A stretch of DNA of 64,000 nucleotides from Lactiplantibacillus pingfangensis (GCF_005404945.1 NZ_BJDG01000019.1:1-64000), one strand, 5' to 3'; positions 1 to 8,624 are shown, counted from the first letter of the stretch. Notes: generated from the sequence alone by a model not told the origin. Made by a program: numbers and translations.

Positions 1-66
1 GTCGTTGATTAAAGTATAGGTCTCCATGGCCTATTTGTTTACTTTACTTGGTGTTGCACTTCAATT

Positions 67-285
67 TTAAATCCGGGGACAAATAATCTTCTCCTTTTTT
101 GAAACATAAATGCTAAACATGGTAATTAAATTGCTATGATAGACGCGGAAATCATCATAGATCAGTCTATGATTAAATCGGACGATGTATCCGTGATGAT
201 TGGCAGTTCCAGGTCCTTTTTGAAAACGTAATTCTTCAGTCCACCAAATTAAACCACAGGATTTAATTATATCAATGATTGGCAT
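67..285 (-). CDS. doubtful small ORF, 72 aa
   Basis: I do not recognise this ORF. It would encode a basic, aromatic-rich 72-residue peptide without an evident membrane segment or motif. There is no convincing Shine-Dalgarno sequence before the ATG, so it may be a remnant of a larger gene or chance coding. No complete plus-strand gene covers the first 450 bases; all three plus frames are closed near the left edge. Confidence 0.2.
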   Translation of the reverse strand: MPIIDIIKSCGLIWWTEELRFQKGPGTANHHGYIVRFNHRLIYDDFRVYHSNLITMFSIYVSKKEKIICPRI

Positions 286-456
286 ATTATGGTGGCTTAA
301 ATATAATTAATTAAATACTTTAGCGCTGAGCGATTCAATTAATTAGCAATAGCTGCACGTTCATCCAATTCTAAGTATGAATTTCACTCACTTCACGTTA
401 CAATAAGAGCAGCAATCAGCGAAAATCTAACTAAAAAATAAAAGGGTGTTAACGAC

Positions 457-762
457 ATGAACGACGATGGTATCACAGTTTTTCCGGCAGATTATAATTC
501 TTCGTACCATCTGATTCTGAAGCGTGGGACTGAACATTACGCTTATTACTACTTTAAAGTGGATAAACTTGACCAACGCATGATTTTTTATGATGAAGTG
601 GATCGAAGTGGCATTTCAATCAAAACACAAATTACGCAGTTGTTTATGCGTGAGCTCATCAAAGCGATTGATTGGCATCCGGTCGGTAACAGTATTATTG
701 TTGAAATCTATAACGTTGAGCGGCAGACGTCCAAGGCGACCCGCTTAGCTTGTGATATTTAA
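457..762 (+). CDS. hypothetical protein, 101 aa
   Basis: Unrecognised small soluble protein. The ATG is preceded by AAAGGGTG at good spacing, so the start looks real. The product has no signal peptide, membrane segment or cysteine motif; it reads as a compact alpha/beta protein rich in Tyr and Asp (for example HYAYYYFKVDKLDQRMIFYD). It ends 14 bases before the ADP-ribosylglycohydrolase start and is probably co-transcribed with it, which is the only functional hint. Confidence 0.6.
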   Translation: MNDDGITVFPADYNSSYHLILKRGTEHYAYYYFKVDKLDQRMIFYDEVDRSGISIKTQITQLFMRELIKAIDWHPVGNSIIVEIYNVERQTSKATRLACDI

Positions 763-776
763 GTGAGGTTGTGAGC

Positions 777-1709
777 ATGGAAGCAGCACAGATGCGACGA
801 GTGATCATGGCGGGAATCGTTGGCGATGCCTTTGGTGTGCCAGTTGAATTCAAAACGCGTGATAGCTATCATGTGTCCAGCATGCTGGCAGATGGCACTT
901 GGGAGCAACCAAGCGGCAGTTGGTCCGATGATACCGCGATGACATTGGCGTTGATGGAAAATCTGACAAGTGACGGCAATTATAATGACCTGTTTGAAAA
1001 ATTTCAGGACTTTATGATGACTGGCGCCTACATGGCACAGCATGAGACTTTTGATATTGGTCAAACTTGTGTCCATGCGATCCGCAACTGGGCCATTAAT
1101 CATGTCACACCCACTGAATGCGGTGACGCCTCAGAGTTTGCTAATGGCAATGGGGCATTAATGCGGCTCGCCCCGTTAGCCTTAGTATTAGCAGACGAAA
1201 CGAATCAGGCACGACGGCTGCAGTTAACCCGTGATTACACGACGCTGACTCATCGGCATCCGCGAGCAATTCTGGGAAGTGTTCTTTACTTAGAAATAAT
1301 GCATGCGATGTTGAATGGTCAAGCGATCTCGGCAGCTGTTGCCAATTTAACTACTAATCTGAAACCAGCTTTAACACCAGATGTTCTGGCAGAATGGCCA
1401 TATTACGCAGCTTGCCTGACACCAACTTTTGGTCAGACTAGCAGAGATGACATTAAAGCAAGCGGCTATGTTGTTGACACTTTTGAAGCCGCGCTCTGGT
1501 CTGTCACACAGGCACGGTCGCTGAAAGCAGCCATTGTCCTCGCTGCTAATTTAGGTGGTGATACGGATACGGTTGCCACGATCACGGCTTCCTTAGCGGC
1601 GGTCCGTTTTCCAAATGACCCGGTTCCGTGGGAAGATGAGTTGATGCAGCCGACTTACTTGGCTAGTATCATTGACCCATTTGTGACCAAATTTAGTAGG
1701 ACTAAATAG
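777..1709 (+). CDS. ADP-ribosylglycohydrolase family protein (DraG-like)
   Basis: Predicted to remove ADP-ribose from modified proteins or nucleotides, a metal-dependent cytosolic activity in this family. About 310 residues. The family landmarks are visible in order: GDAFGVPVEF near the N-terminus, WSDDTAMTLALME (metal ligands), NGALMRLAPLAL in the middle, THRHPRA, and the C-terminal NLGGDTDTVATI metal motif. The ATG at 777 is preferred over the in-frame GTG at 771 because GAGGT lies at suitable distance. The gene follows the 101-aa ORF closely and ends at a strong terminator. Substrate unknown; no adjacent ADP-ribosyltransferase is seen. Confidence 0.85.
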   Translation: MEAAQMRRVIMAGIVGDAFGVPVEFKTRDSYHVSSMLADGTWEQPSGSWSDDTAMTLALMENLTSDGNYNDLFEKFQDFMMTGAYMAQHETFDIGQTCVHAIRNWAINHVTPTECGDASEFANGNGALMRLAPLALVLADETNQARRLQLTRDYTTLTHRHPRAILGSVLYLEIMHAMLNGQAISAAVANLTTNLKPALTPDVLAEWPYYAACLTPTFGQTSRDDIKASGYVVDTFEAALWSVTQARSLKAAIVLAANLGGDTDTVATITASLAAVRFPNDPVPWEDELMQPTYLASIIDPFVTKFSRTK

Positions 1710-1726
1710 TAATTAAGCTTCCAAAC

Positions 1727-1764
1727 AAGGATCTGTTTCTTTCCGTAAACACAGATCCTTTTTT
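1727..1764 (+). terminator. rho-independent terminator
   Basis: Ten-base-pair stem AAGGATCTGT/ACAGATCCTT followed by a T-run, directly behind the ADP-ribosylglycohydrolase gene. Confidence 0.85.
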
Positions 1765-2116
1765 GTCGCCCTGAAGTCAAAAACTGGGTGAAAAACGTCA
1801 ACTTAAAGTTTCAAGACCGCGAGTTGTAACATTGAGATAGCCATGATTTTGCTGAAAAAAGTGAGTGAAAACACCGAATTTAATATTGAATCTGACCCAA
1901 CGCATCGTTATACTTTATTAGTATGTTAATACCCTTAACTTTTTCTTAATAAGTTGGGCTGAGGGGCTGTTAACAATTGCTGGTCAGAGAAATTGGTTAT
2001 GCCTTCTTAAGCGGTTAAATGTAAATTTAGTTGTGCAATTATTTAAACTTAAAGCCGTTGACAAATGGCTGACGTTTTTTAGATCAGTAAAAAATTAAAT
2101 TAGGGGAGCACGGGGA
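1765..2116 (+). promoter_or_regulatory. gene-free stretch, probable promoter of the zinc-ribbon operon
   Basis: No coding sequence seen in about 350 AT-rich bases. A consensus -35 hexamer TTGACA sits at 2058-2063, but only a weak -10 (TAGATC) follows at 16 bases. The leader ends in AGGGGAG just before the ATG at 2117. Confidence 0.35.
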
Positions 2117-3616
2117 ATGTTTAAGCAACAGAAGTTCTATGAACCTGCAGATGATCAGGCGGGGGGCACATTTTGTCCAAATTGTGGGCAGCGTGTTAAA
2201 GCAACGGATGCGTTTTGTGAGAATTGTGGTTTTGATTTAACCGCATTTCGGAATCAGAGCAGCCAGACCAATGCGGACCACCCATCAGCGGCATCACGTC
2301 AGGCAACACCAGCGCAACCAACTCAATCAGCGACGCCAACAGTGCCAACGCGGCAGTCACAAGCGAAGCGGTCAATGCCAAAATGGGCTTGGCTCACGAT
2401 TGGTGTTGTCCTAGTGTTGGCAATTGGTGGCTACGCATACGGCCAACATTATTATCAACCAGCGGCTCAGCTCAACCGGGCCATCACCGCATTGAAGACC
2501 GGTAAGGGATTGGCCAAGCAGGTGACGAGTACAGATCCTTCACTGAAGATTACGCCGGAGACGGTGAAACCAATGTCAGCTTACTTTAAGGCTAACCGGA
2601 AAAGCTTGGCAAGTTTAGCCAGTGATTTGAAGGCATCTAATACGGCTAATCAATATGGTGTGCAATTTGTGCGGACGGGTAAGGCTTGGCTGTTCTTTGA
2701 TAAATATCAACTCCAAGTCGCATCAGTCTATGCCGATTTATCGACGAACCACAAGAACGTGACGTTAGCGGTCAATGGCCAAAAGGTTGCCAAGACGACC
2801 GCGACCAGTCTGACGCACAAAGTTGGACCGTATGTGCCAGGAACGTATACATTGACTGCCAAAGGAACCGTTGGTCAACACCAAATCACGAATAAAGGCA
2901 CTTACTATTTGCGGTCAACGGGTGAAAGCTACGAACTAGATTTACGAACGATTTCGTTAACGGTTGTTGGGACGCCCAAGACGGTTATTTACGTGAATGG
3001 TGAAAAGCAGGGCACAATTCACAGTGACGGGACGTTGGCACTCAATAATTTGCCTTGGTCTAATAAAATGATGATGACCGGTAAATACGAAGTAGGCAAC
3101 CAGCTGGTCACTTCTAAACAGACTAATCTTTCGAACGATGAGGGAGAAGATGTGGCGGTTAATTTCGCGGGAGTGATGAGTAAGGATAGTGCTACTGACT
3201 ATATTACGGCGATTTTTGATGCGCTTGGGCGTTATACCAACACAGGTGATTTGAGTGATGCGAGTGATTACAACGATCGCACGCTTGATGATTACTTTAT
3301 CAACGGGACGGATAATGCCGATTACCAAGAGTTGGTGAAGATGGCGAAGGGGTACTATGACAATGACGACATTATGAGTGTCAATTATGAGCCGACCGTT
3401 ATCTCAACCATCCCAGCTGCGAATGACAAGAGCGAGATTACCTATGATGTGAAGTATGATTTTACGAATACTGAGGAAGAACGGATTCAAGTCTTCCGGT
3501 ACACGGCAACCGTTGAAAAGAGCGGTGGTCACTATAAGATTAGTAAAATCAGTGCCGCGCAGAAGATTCGCGATTTCACCAGCAGTGACGATTCAGACGA
3601 AGGGGAAAATGACTAA
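2117..3616 (+). CDS. zinc-ribbon membrane-anchored protein, TcaA-like
   Basis: A 499-residue protein built like staphylococcal TcaA: an N-terminal cytoplasmic zinc ribbon (CPNCG at about residue 20, CENCG about 15 residues later), a Pro/Thr/Gln-rich linker, one membrane helix at about residues 90-110 (WAWLTIGVVLVLAIGGYAYG), then a long extracellular part with Ig-like and NTF2-like segments. In staphylococci TcaA affects glycopeptide susceptibility and envelope stress; that role here is inference from architecture. The start has a clear AGGGGAG site. The stop overlaps the next start (TAATG), so the two genes are translationally coupled. Confidence 0.7.
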   Translation: MFKQQKFYEPADDQAGGTFCPNCGQRVKATDAFCENCGFDLTAFRNQSSQTNADHPSAASRQATPAQPTQSATPTVPTRQSQAKRSMPKWAWLTIGVVLVLAIGGYAYGQHYYQPAAQLNRAITALKTGKGLAKQVTSTDPSLKITPETVKPMSAYFKANRKSLASLASDLKASNTANQYGVQFVRTGKAWLFFDKYQLQVASVYADLSTNHKNVTLAVNGQKVAKTTATSLTHKVGPYVPGTYTLTAKGTVGQHQITNKGTYYLRSTGESYELDLRTISLTVVGTPKTVIYVNGEKQGTIHSDGTLALNNLPWSNKMMMTGKYEVGNQLVTSKQTNLSNDEGEDVAVNFAGVMSKDSATDYITAIFDALGRYTNTGDLSDASDYNDRTLDDYFINGTDNADYQELVKMAKGYYDNDDIMSVNYEPTVISTIPAANDKSEITYDVKYDFTNTEEERIQVFRYTATVEKSGGHYKISKISAAQKIRDFTSSDDSDEGEND

Positions 3617-4572
3617 TGAAAAAATGTCCAAATTGCGGTGCTGAATTAGCGGCGACCGCTAAGTTTTGTACGCATTGTGGGGCCGATTTAACCAAGCCGG
3701 TTTCTGCAACGACGACCAATGCTGCCATGGCTAATGCCAAGTCGGTGACCAGTTCAGCTGACAGTACGACTGCCAAAAGCGCAACGGTTGAGTCACAAGC
3801 GACGTCAGCCCAAGATAGCACCACGAGCACTGCCAGCTCACAAGCAGCGTCACAGGTGACTAACGGAGATCAGGTGCAACAACTACAGTCATCTGCTAAA
3901 AACTACTTTAGCTGGTTACTGAATTCTTGGAAAAATCCGATGGCGACCGAACCGGAAGAAAGTTACTTCAGCTACATCTCATTTGTCATCGAAGCGCTTT
4001 TGATTACTGCGACTGGCATCACGATTGCGAATCGCATCTTAGCGGTATTCAATAATTCACAATCAGTATTTAATGCGAACAAATTATCGTTTTTAACCGA
4101 TTTGAAATTACTTCTCGTGGTCTTATTAGGAATGGTCTTTTATATTGGCATCGGATTTGCCGTGAGTGCGCTCGGTAATCGGGGCACTAAGATTGTTTTT
4201 TCAGCCTACGTAAGCAGATTTGCACGGTTGACTAACTATGCGATGATCATCAATTTACTATTGTTCTTTTCAGCATTCATGGTGAATGCCGCTGGTAATA
4301 TTTTAGTGGTCTTGAGCACATTTTCACCAGTCATCGCCATCTTTAGTTTGGGTTGCTTGGTTTGGCAATTGGGTCTGATTTTATCCGTGACCATGTCAGT
4401 CGACCAACCAGTTATTAGCAAAGCTTACTTGGTCTTGATTGCTGTCGTCATTGTTTCAATCTTGTTCTATATTGCCATTCGCATCATTGGGCAAGATGTT
4501 GGCGCCGGCATGCTTAGTCATGCCATGACCCAACTTTCAGGTCTAATTGATTCACTTGGACAACAATATTAA
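3616..4572 (+). CDS. zinc-ribbon polytopic membrane protein (Yip1-like topology)
   Basis: A 318-residue protein with an N-terminal zinc ribbon (CPNCG, CTHCG within the first 25 residues), a Ser/Thr/Ala-rich linker of about 60 residues, and then about five hydrophobic helices from residue 125 onward. This zinc-ribbon plus multi-helix layout is common in uncharacterised Firmicutes envelope proteins. Its ATG overlaps the stop of the TcaA-like gene, so the two probably work together at the membrane, the ribbons facing the cytoplasm. The exact function is unknown. Confidence 0.65.
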   Translation: MKKCPNCGAELAATAKFCTHCGADLTKPVSATTTNAAMANAKSVTSSADSTTAKSATVESQATSAQDSTTSTASSQAASQVTNGDQVQQLQSSAKNYFSWLLNSWKNPMATEPEESYFSYISFVIEALLITATGITIANRILAVFNNSQSVFNANKLSFLTDLKLLLVVLLGMVFYIGIGFAVSALGNRGTKIVFSAYVSRFARLTNYAMIINLLLFFSAFMVNAAGNILVVLSTFSPVIAIFSLGCLVWQLGLILSVTMSVDQPVISKAYLVLIAVVIVSILFYIAIRIIGQDVGAGMLSHAMTQLSGLIDSLGQQY

Positions 4573-4580
4573 TTAAAAAA

Positions 4581-4627
4581 ACTGCCCCGCAATCACATCC
4601 AGTCAAGGATGACGATTGCGGGGCAGT
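4581..4627 (-). terminator. terminator between convergent genes, mainly minus strand
   Basis: Perfect 14-bp stem ACTGCCCCGCAATC/GATTGCGGGGCAGT. The T-run is on the minus strand (A-rich run at 4571-4580), so it chiefly serves the DUF1659-DUF2922 operon, while the hairpin also faces the end of the zinc-ribbon operon. Confidence 0.85.
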
Positions 4628-4648
4628 TGTAACAGCAGGGTCAGCTAA

Positions 4649-4876
4649 CTAAGCTTTTGGTGCGTCAATGATTGGTGTTTCAACGGTTTCGACGTACTTG
4701 GCTGCCACTGGTTCGGCCACCAAGTTGACACCCGCTTTGGTGAATAGTTGCGTCGCCGCTAAATCGGCCATTGCTTTGGCAACGACTTCCTTGGTTAGAC
4801 CGTCACTCGCGTAGTGTAATTTCAAGTGATGGATCTTTTGCGTACTAGTTTTGAAGCTCATGTCTAAAGTTTTCAT
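4649..4876 (-). CDS. DUF2922 family small protein
   Basis: A 75-residue protein of the DUF2922 type, with the family-like opening KTLDMSFKTSTQK and a central DGLTKEVVAKAMADL helix. Function is unknown in the family; members commonly sit next to DUF1659 genes, as here. It lies 19 bases behind the DUF1659 gene with its own AGGAGG-type site, so the two form a mini-operon ending at the 4581-4627 terminator. Confidence 0.7.
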   Translation of the reverse strand: MKTLDMSFKTSTQKIHHLKLHYASDGLTKEVVAKAMADLAATQLFTKAGVNLVAEPVAAKYVETVETPIIDAPKA

Positions 4877-4895
4877 CGATTATTCCTCCTATTGG

Positions 4896-5105
4896 TTAAG
4901 CAACGGGTGCGTCGTATTGACAAAAGCTAGTAATTTTGCCAACTTGAAACGTTTGACCGGTTAAGGTTTCGAGCGTTTTGCCAAAGGCGGTGAGTTGTTC
5001 GTTGGTCACGGCTGGCGCGATGGCAGTGAAGGCTTGCTTGCGCACAACATTTTCTGCATCGACCATTTCCACGGCTAGCGTTGATTTCAACCAAGTTTTG
5101 TTCAT
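4896..5105 (-). CDS. DUF1659 family small protein
   Basis: A 69-residue protein resembling DUF1659: N-terminal strand WLKSTLAVEMVD, then RKQAFTAIAPAVTNEQLTAFGKTL. The function is unknown. It is the first gene of a two-gene operon with the DUF2922 gene and has a strong AGGAGGT site. Its upstream block at 5140-5182 is nearly identical to one ahead of the paralogue at 5249-5446, which places both in one regulon. Confidence 0.7.
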   Translation of the reverse strand: MNKTWLKSTLAVEMVDAENVVRKQAFTAIAPAVTNEQLTAFGKTLETLTGQTFQVGKITSFCQYDAPVA

Positions 5106-5139
5106 CAGTGAGACCTCCTAAAGTTTTGGTAGGCTGGCC

Positions 5140-5182
5140 AGCTTACATTAATACAGACGGCTAGGGGGTCGAAAAAGTGCAA
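5140..5182 (-). promoter_or_regulatory. conserved upstream block, copy a (putative alternative-sigma promoter)
   Basis: On the minus strand this reads TTGCACTTTTTCGACCCC, then TAGCCGTCTGTATTAATG, then TAAGCT, ending 34 bases before the DUF1659 ATG. It matches the block at 5475-5516 at about 33 of 42 positions although the flanks differ. It does not look like a plain sigma-A promoter. The strongest shared parts are TTGCACT, TTTC.ACCC, TAGCCGT and GTATT. Confidence 0.55.
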
Positions 5183-5190
5183 CGGTCAAA

Positions 5191-5243
5191 AAAAGTTCCG
5201 CTGAATCACGGCTTGATAACAGCTGTGATTCAGCGGAACTTTT
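5191..5243 (-). terminator. strong bidirectional hairpin terminator
   Basis: Twenty-two-base arms, nearly perfect (AAAAGTTCCGCTGAATCAC against GTGATTCAGCGGAACTTTT), with a seven-T run on the minus strand. It ends the single-gene transcript from 5446-5249 and insulates it from the next promoter block. Confidence 0.85.
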
Positions 5244-5248
5244 AGCAT

Positions 5249-5446
5249 CTAGAGGGTAAAGTGGTCAGTGGTTTTCAAAATTGCGGCTGTGAATGGTGCG
5301 TCGGCAATTTGGGCGACGAAACCGCCGAGTGCCGTGATTTGCGCTTCGGTGACAGTTTCAGCGACGTTATTGAATGTCCGTTTGGCCGCATGTCGATCTT
5401 CGGTTGCGACAACGATGGAAAGGGTACTAGCTCGCCAATTTTGCAT
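5249..5446 (-). CDS. DUF1659-like small protein (paralogue)
   Basis: A 65-residue protein paralogous to the DUF1659 gene at 4896-5105: shared pattern W..STL.IVV, then R.FNNVAETVTEAQITALGGFV. I start it at the ATG at 5446 because AAGGAGG sits just upstream, rather than at an in-frame upstream codon that would run into the promoter block. It is a monocistronic unit with its own terminator. Function unknown; the common upstream block ties it to the DUF1659-DUF2922 operon. Confidence 0.65.
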   Translation of the reverse strand: MQNWRASTLSIVVATEDRHAAKRTFNNVAETVTEAQITALGGFVAQIADAPFTAAILKTTDHFTL

Positions 5447-5474
5447 AGTTGAACCTCCTTGAGTATTTTTTGTA

Positions 5475-5516
5475 AGCTTACACAATACCAACGGCTATAG
5501 GGTGGAAATAGTGCAA
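5475..5516 (-). promoter_or_regulatory. conserved upstream block, copy b (putative alternative-sigma promoter)
   Basis: Minus-strand reading TTGCACTATTTCCACCC, then TATAGCCGTTGGTATT, then GTGTAAGCT. It begins at the base next to the stop codon of the sigma-factor gene and ends 28 bases before the DUF1659-like ATG. The 3' part contains the 12-bp palindrome TGTAAGCTTACA. Confidence 0.55.
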
Positions 5517-6077
5517 TTATTGTTCAGCTTCATAGAGCGCCTGCGCTTTTTTTAGCAAACTGGCTCGCCAGTTATAGACGGTTCGCCGACTGACGCCATG
5601 CGTGCGCATAATTTCTGCGACCGTCTGCTCGGCTAAAAAGAACTCTGTCAAATAGATTCGTTCACCCGGGCGGCATTGAGCTAATAAGCTGGTGAGTAAG
5701 TCGGTCAGTTGCCATTGGCGTTCTCGTTTTGCCATGGGGGTGATGCTGAGTCGTGCGGCGTTTTCCATCGCAACTTGCGATTGTTGGCGTAAGGTCTGTT
5801 TGCGCAAATAGTCAAGGGTACGCCATTTGATGCGGCGGAAGGCAAATTTGCGAAAGTCAGCTAAGTTTTCCGGTAAGTCCGGGTCAAAATTTTGATAGGC
5901 TGCCAGCCAAGTTAGGTGCGCGGTCGTGACGCAATCTTCAAATTGTGGATGGCCCTTCGTCACGTTGGCGGCTTTGAGCGCGCCATATAAAAGCCGTTGG
6001 TGGGCCGGTTCTGCAAGTAAGTCAAAAGCTGCTTGATTTTCAAGTCGGTCAGTTCGCATCAGGTTGTCTCGTCTCAT
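5517..6077 (-). CDS. alternative sigma factor, sigma-70 family (ComX/SigH-like)
   Basis: A 186-residue protein with a region-2-like N-terminal half (FEDCVTTAHLTWLAAYQNFD followed by FRKFAFRRIKWRTLDYLRKQ) and a C-terminal region-4 helix-turn-helix (QTVAEIMRTHGVSRRTVYNW). Size and layout fit small alternative sigma factors such as the competence factors ComX/SigH of lactobacilli. The ATG at 6077 is chosen because AAGGAAA precedes it at five to six bases. It is convergent in theme with the ComK-like gene on the other side and sits directly upstream of the conserved block and the DUF1659 genes. No anti-sigma gene is adjacent. A competence role is inference. Confidence 0.7.
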   Translation of the reverse strand: MRRDNLMRTDRLENQAAFDLLAEPAHQRLLYGALKAANVTKGHPQFEDCVTTAHLTWLAAYQNFDPDLPENLADFRKFAFRRIKWRTLDYLRKQTLRQQSQVAMENAARLSITPMAKRERQWQLTDLLTSLLAQCRPGERIYLTEFFLAEQTVAEIMRTHGVSRRTVYNWRASLLKKAQALYEAEQ

Positions 6078-6343
6078 TAGTTTTCCTTGGCCAAGGTTGA
6101 CCTTAGCATAACGAGGCTGGAAGAAATTGACGAGTCCTCGCAAAATGACGAAATCTGTATAAGATGATACTAATTATGGCATTCTGTTAACAATTGACGG
6201 AATAGGCGAGAAATAACTAGCATTCCACGTATATTGCTGGTAAGCTTTGGTTAACTTGATTGGTTATTCCGTTGCCTAACCATTAACTGAGTACACAAAC
6301 TTGTGTAAATGCCGCAATGTCGGCACTCTGGAGGAACTGTACG

Positions 6344-7087
6344 ATGTCTAATCGTGACAAGCGCCACATCAGTTTTAATGATGCCATCTGGTCGAAATAT
6401 CCAAATTCGTTAGATTTAACTAAGCCATTGTCAATTTTAGCGGTAGCACAAGCACGTCACTTTATTAAACTTAGTATGCATCACACTTTTTATCTACTTG
6501 ACGTGAGTCAATTAAACTGCGTTGAAAATGCCATTATTTTTGATGGGCAACAAGGAATTTTAAAGACGACTCAGACGACGCGTGAATTGATTCGTGAATA
6601 CTGGGTTCAAGCAGATCTTTGGCACCGACCATCACTCAAATATTGGGCCCAAAAATTAGGCATTACCCAGCATAAAATTCCGTTTATCAAGGGGGATGTC
6701 TGTTTGATTCCACTTGGCGCTAACACTCAAAAGTCAACGAGCTGGTTTAGCACTGCGTCACTGACGGACCATATCAAGCGAACCGGCAAGCAGACCGAGT
6801 TAGTTTATGACCAACGGCTTCGGCTGATCATTCCAGTAAGTACCAAAGTAATCAAACGTCAACTTACGGACAATCAACAGATGCAAGTGGTATTGAACCA
6901 AACGATGGCCAGGCAACTTCAATTCATTACTGGCGAGTTACCACCCAGTGAGAGCAGTCCAAGCTTGTGGCAATGTGATCGAACATTAGCTTACAATTTG
7001 ATTCATTTTGCCTTCCAGTCCAGAGATTTAGTTTTTACGTCTCAAGATGTTCAACAAACCTTAAACACTTACCTTGGTAAATTTTAG
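6344..7087 (+). CDS. ComK-like competence transcription factor
   Basis: A 247-residue protein I assign to the ComK family with moderate confidence. The central part follows the ComK pattern: KLGITQHKIPFIKGDVCLIP, then a STSWFSTASL segment in the place of the family's SP.N..CIWI block, then LRLIIPVSTKVIKRQ. It is longer than the B. subtilis protein (about 190 residues), with an extra C-terminal tail. The ATG at 6344 follows GGAGGAA. It lies divergent from the sigma-factor gene and 51 bases before recX, which supports a DNA-uptake or recombination context. The region before it holds two short inverted repeats (ACACAA/TTGTGT and GCCG/CGGC). Confidence 0.55.
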   Translation: MSNRDKRHISFNDAIWSKYPNSLDLTKPLSILAVAQARHFIKLSMHHTFYLLDVSQLNCVENAIIFDGQQGILKTTQTTRELIREYWVQADLWHRPSLKYWAQKLGITQHKIPFIKGDVCLIPLGANTQKSTSWFSTASLTDHIKRTGKQTELVYDQRLRLIIPVSTKVIKRQLTDNQQMQVVLNQTMARQLQFITGELPPSESSPSLWQCDRTLAYNLIHFAFQSRDLVFTSQDVQQTLNTYLGKF

Positions 7088-7138
7088 CGATATTTGTTAA
7101 ATTAGACTTACTAGCTTGTTGATGAGGAGTCTGATTGA

Positions 7139-7942
7139 ATGACAAAAAAGATTACTAAAATTATGGCGCAGAAACGGTCTGGTCGGTATAACGTCTATTT
7201 AGATGATAAATACGCGTTCCCAATCAGTGAGTCCGTCATGATTAAATTCAGCGTGTTCAAGGGGATGGAAGTCGATGATGCCCTGGCAGCCGAAATGATT
7301 GCGGCGGATGATATTTCGAAGGCTTATACGCGCGCATTAGATTATTTATCACACCAATTGCGGACGGAAAAAGAAGTTCATGATAAGTTACGTGATGAAG
7401 AAATTAGTGAAGACGTGATTACGGCCACCATGGCCCACTTGCGTGAGTTACGGTTGTTGAGTGATGAACAGTACGCAGCCGCGTATGTTCGCACGGCCAA
7501 GCGTACCTCCGACAAAGGGCCCCGTGTGATTCGACAAAAGTTACGTCAAAAAGGTGTCGGTGAACAGTTGATTGATGATGCTTTAGCTGGACAGTTTAGC
7601 ACTGACGATCGCTTAGAAAATGCCACTGAGTTAGCCCAAAAATTAGCCAAACGCTATCATAATCAAGCGTTTAAAACGATGCAACAAAAAGTACGCCAAG
7701 GGCTGATGACCAAAGGCTTTGATAATGAAATTGTGACCGCCGCGATTGACGCAATCGACTTAGAACCCGATGCGGATGAACAATGGGACGCTTTGGTGAC
7801 ACAAGGCGAACGGTTATGGCGGCGGAATCGCAACTACGCCTTCTCGGAACGATGCTTACGCACGAAGCGCAATCTTTACCAAAAGGGCTTTCTAATGGAA
7901 GATATTAATCGTTTTATTGACGAACAGGTTGCAGATGAGTGA
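7139..7942 (+). CDS. recX: recombination regulator RecX
   Basis: A 267-residue RecX protein, which in characterised bacteria binds RecA filaments and limits their activity. Three-helix RecX repeats are recognisable: [19 protein letters not shown], then [19 protein letters not shown], and [14 protein letters not shown] with later copies toward the C-terminus. The length is typical of low-GC Gram-positives. It follows the ComK-like gene and has GAGGAGT upstream of its ATG. Confidence 0.9.
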   Translation: MTKKITKIMAQKRSGRYNVYLDDKYAFPISESVMIKFSVFKGMEVDDALAAEMIAADDISKAYTRALDYLSHQLRTEKEVHDKLRDEEISEDVITATMAHLRELRLLSDEQYAAAYVRTAKRTSDKGPRVIRQKLRQKGVGEQLIDDALAGQFSTDDRLENATELAQKLAKRYHNQAFKTMQQKVRQGLMTKGFDNEIVTAAIDAIDLEPDADEQWDALVTQGERLWRRNRNYAFSERCLRTKRNLYQKGFLMEDINRFIDEQVADE

Positions 7943-8042
7943 AAGACGGTAAATAGATACGCGCGTCACACTAAAATCTGTTATAATGTTTAATGAAATT
8001 CGATGAAATTTTCACCCTATGTTTTGGAAAGTTGGGCTAAAC

Positions 8043-8591
8043 ATGACGCGCGAAGCTAAAGGACCTAAGGAAGGCGACTTCATTACGATCAAAAGCTATA
8101 AGCACGACGGGAGTTTACATCGAACTTGGCGCGATACAATGGTACTCAAAACAAGCGAAAATGTCCTAATTGGTTGCAACGATCACACGCTCGTCACCGA
8201 AGATGATGGCCGGCGCTGGGTGACTCGCGAACCGGCAATCGTTTATTTTCATAAGCATTATTGGTTTAATATCGTGGCGATGATTCGCGATAACGGGGTT
8301 TCATATTATTGTAACTTAGCGTCACCAGCCGTTTTAGATAAAGAGGCTTTGAAGTACATTGATTACGATTTGGACGTCAAAGTCTTCCCCGATGGTGAAC
8401 GTCGGTTATTGGATGTCGATGAGTATGAAGAACATGGCGCCAAATGGCATTATCCTACCGAGACCGATCGCATTTTAAAAGCAAATGTGAAAGTCCTGGT
8501 TGATTGGATTAAGCATAAGAAAGGCCCATTTTCACAAGAATACATTGATATCTGGTATAGCCGTTATCAAGAATTATCACGTCGGCAATAG
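8043..8591 (+). CDS. DUF402 / UPF0374 nucleoside phosphatase-like protein (YgaC/Ntdp family)
   Basis: A 182-residue cytosolic protein matching the YgaC family across its length: [19 protein letters not shown] at the N-terminus, [11 protein letters not shown], the YYCNLASP and [14 protein letters not shown] core (acidic metal ligands), and [16 protein letters not shown] at the C-terminus. The staphylococcal homologue Ntdp hydrolyses nucleoside di- and triphosphates. I prefer the ATG at 8043, which gives the family N-terminus, over the ATG at 8019, which lacks a ribosome site. Two terminators follow. Confidence 0.85.
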   Translation: MTREAKGPKEGDFITIKSYKHDGSLHRTWRDTMVLKTSENVLIGCNDHTLVTEDDGRRWVTREPAIVYFHKHYWFNIVAMIRDNGVSYYCNLASPAVLDKEALKYIDYDLDVKVFPDGERRLLDVDEYEEHGAKWHYPTETDRILKANVKVLVDWIKHKKGPFSQEYIDIWYSRYQELSRRQ

Positions 8592-8624
8592 CTCTGCTGG
8601 CGGCGAGCCAGTAGCGTAATTAGT

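Noticed and set aside
759-1103. Minus-strand ORF of 114 codons
   Set aside because: Lies entirely across the ADP-ribosylglycohydrolase gene, has no ribosome site and no recognisable product.
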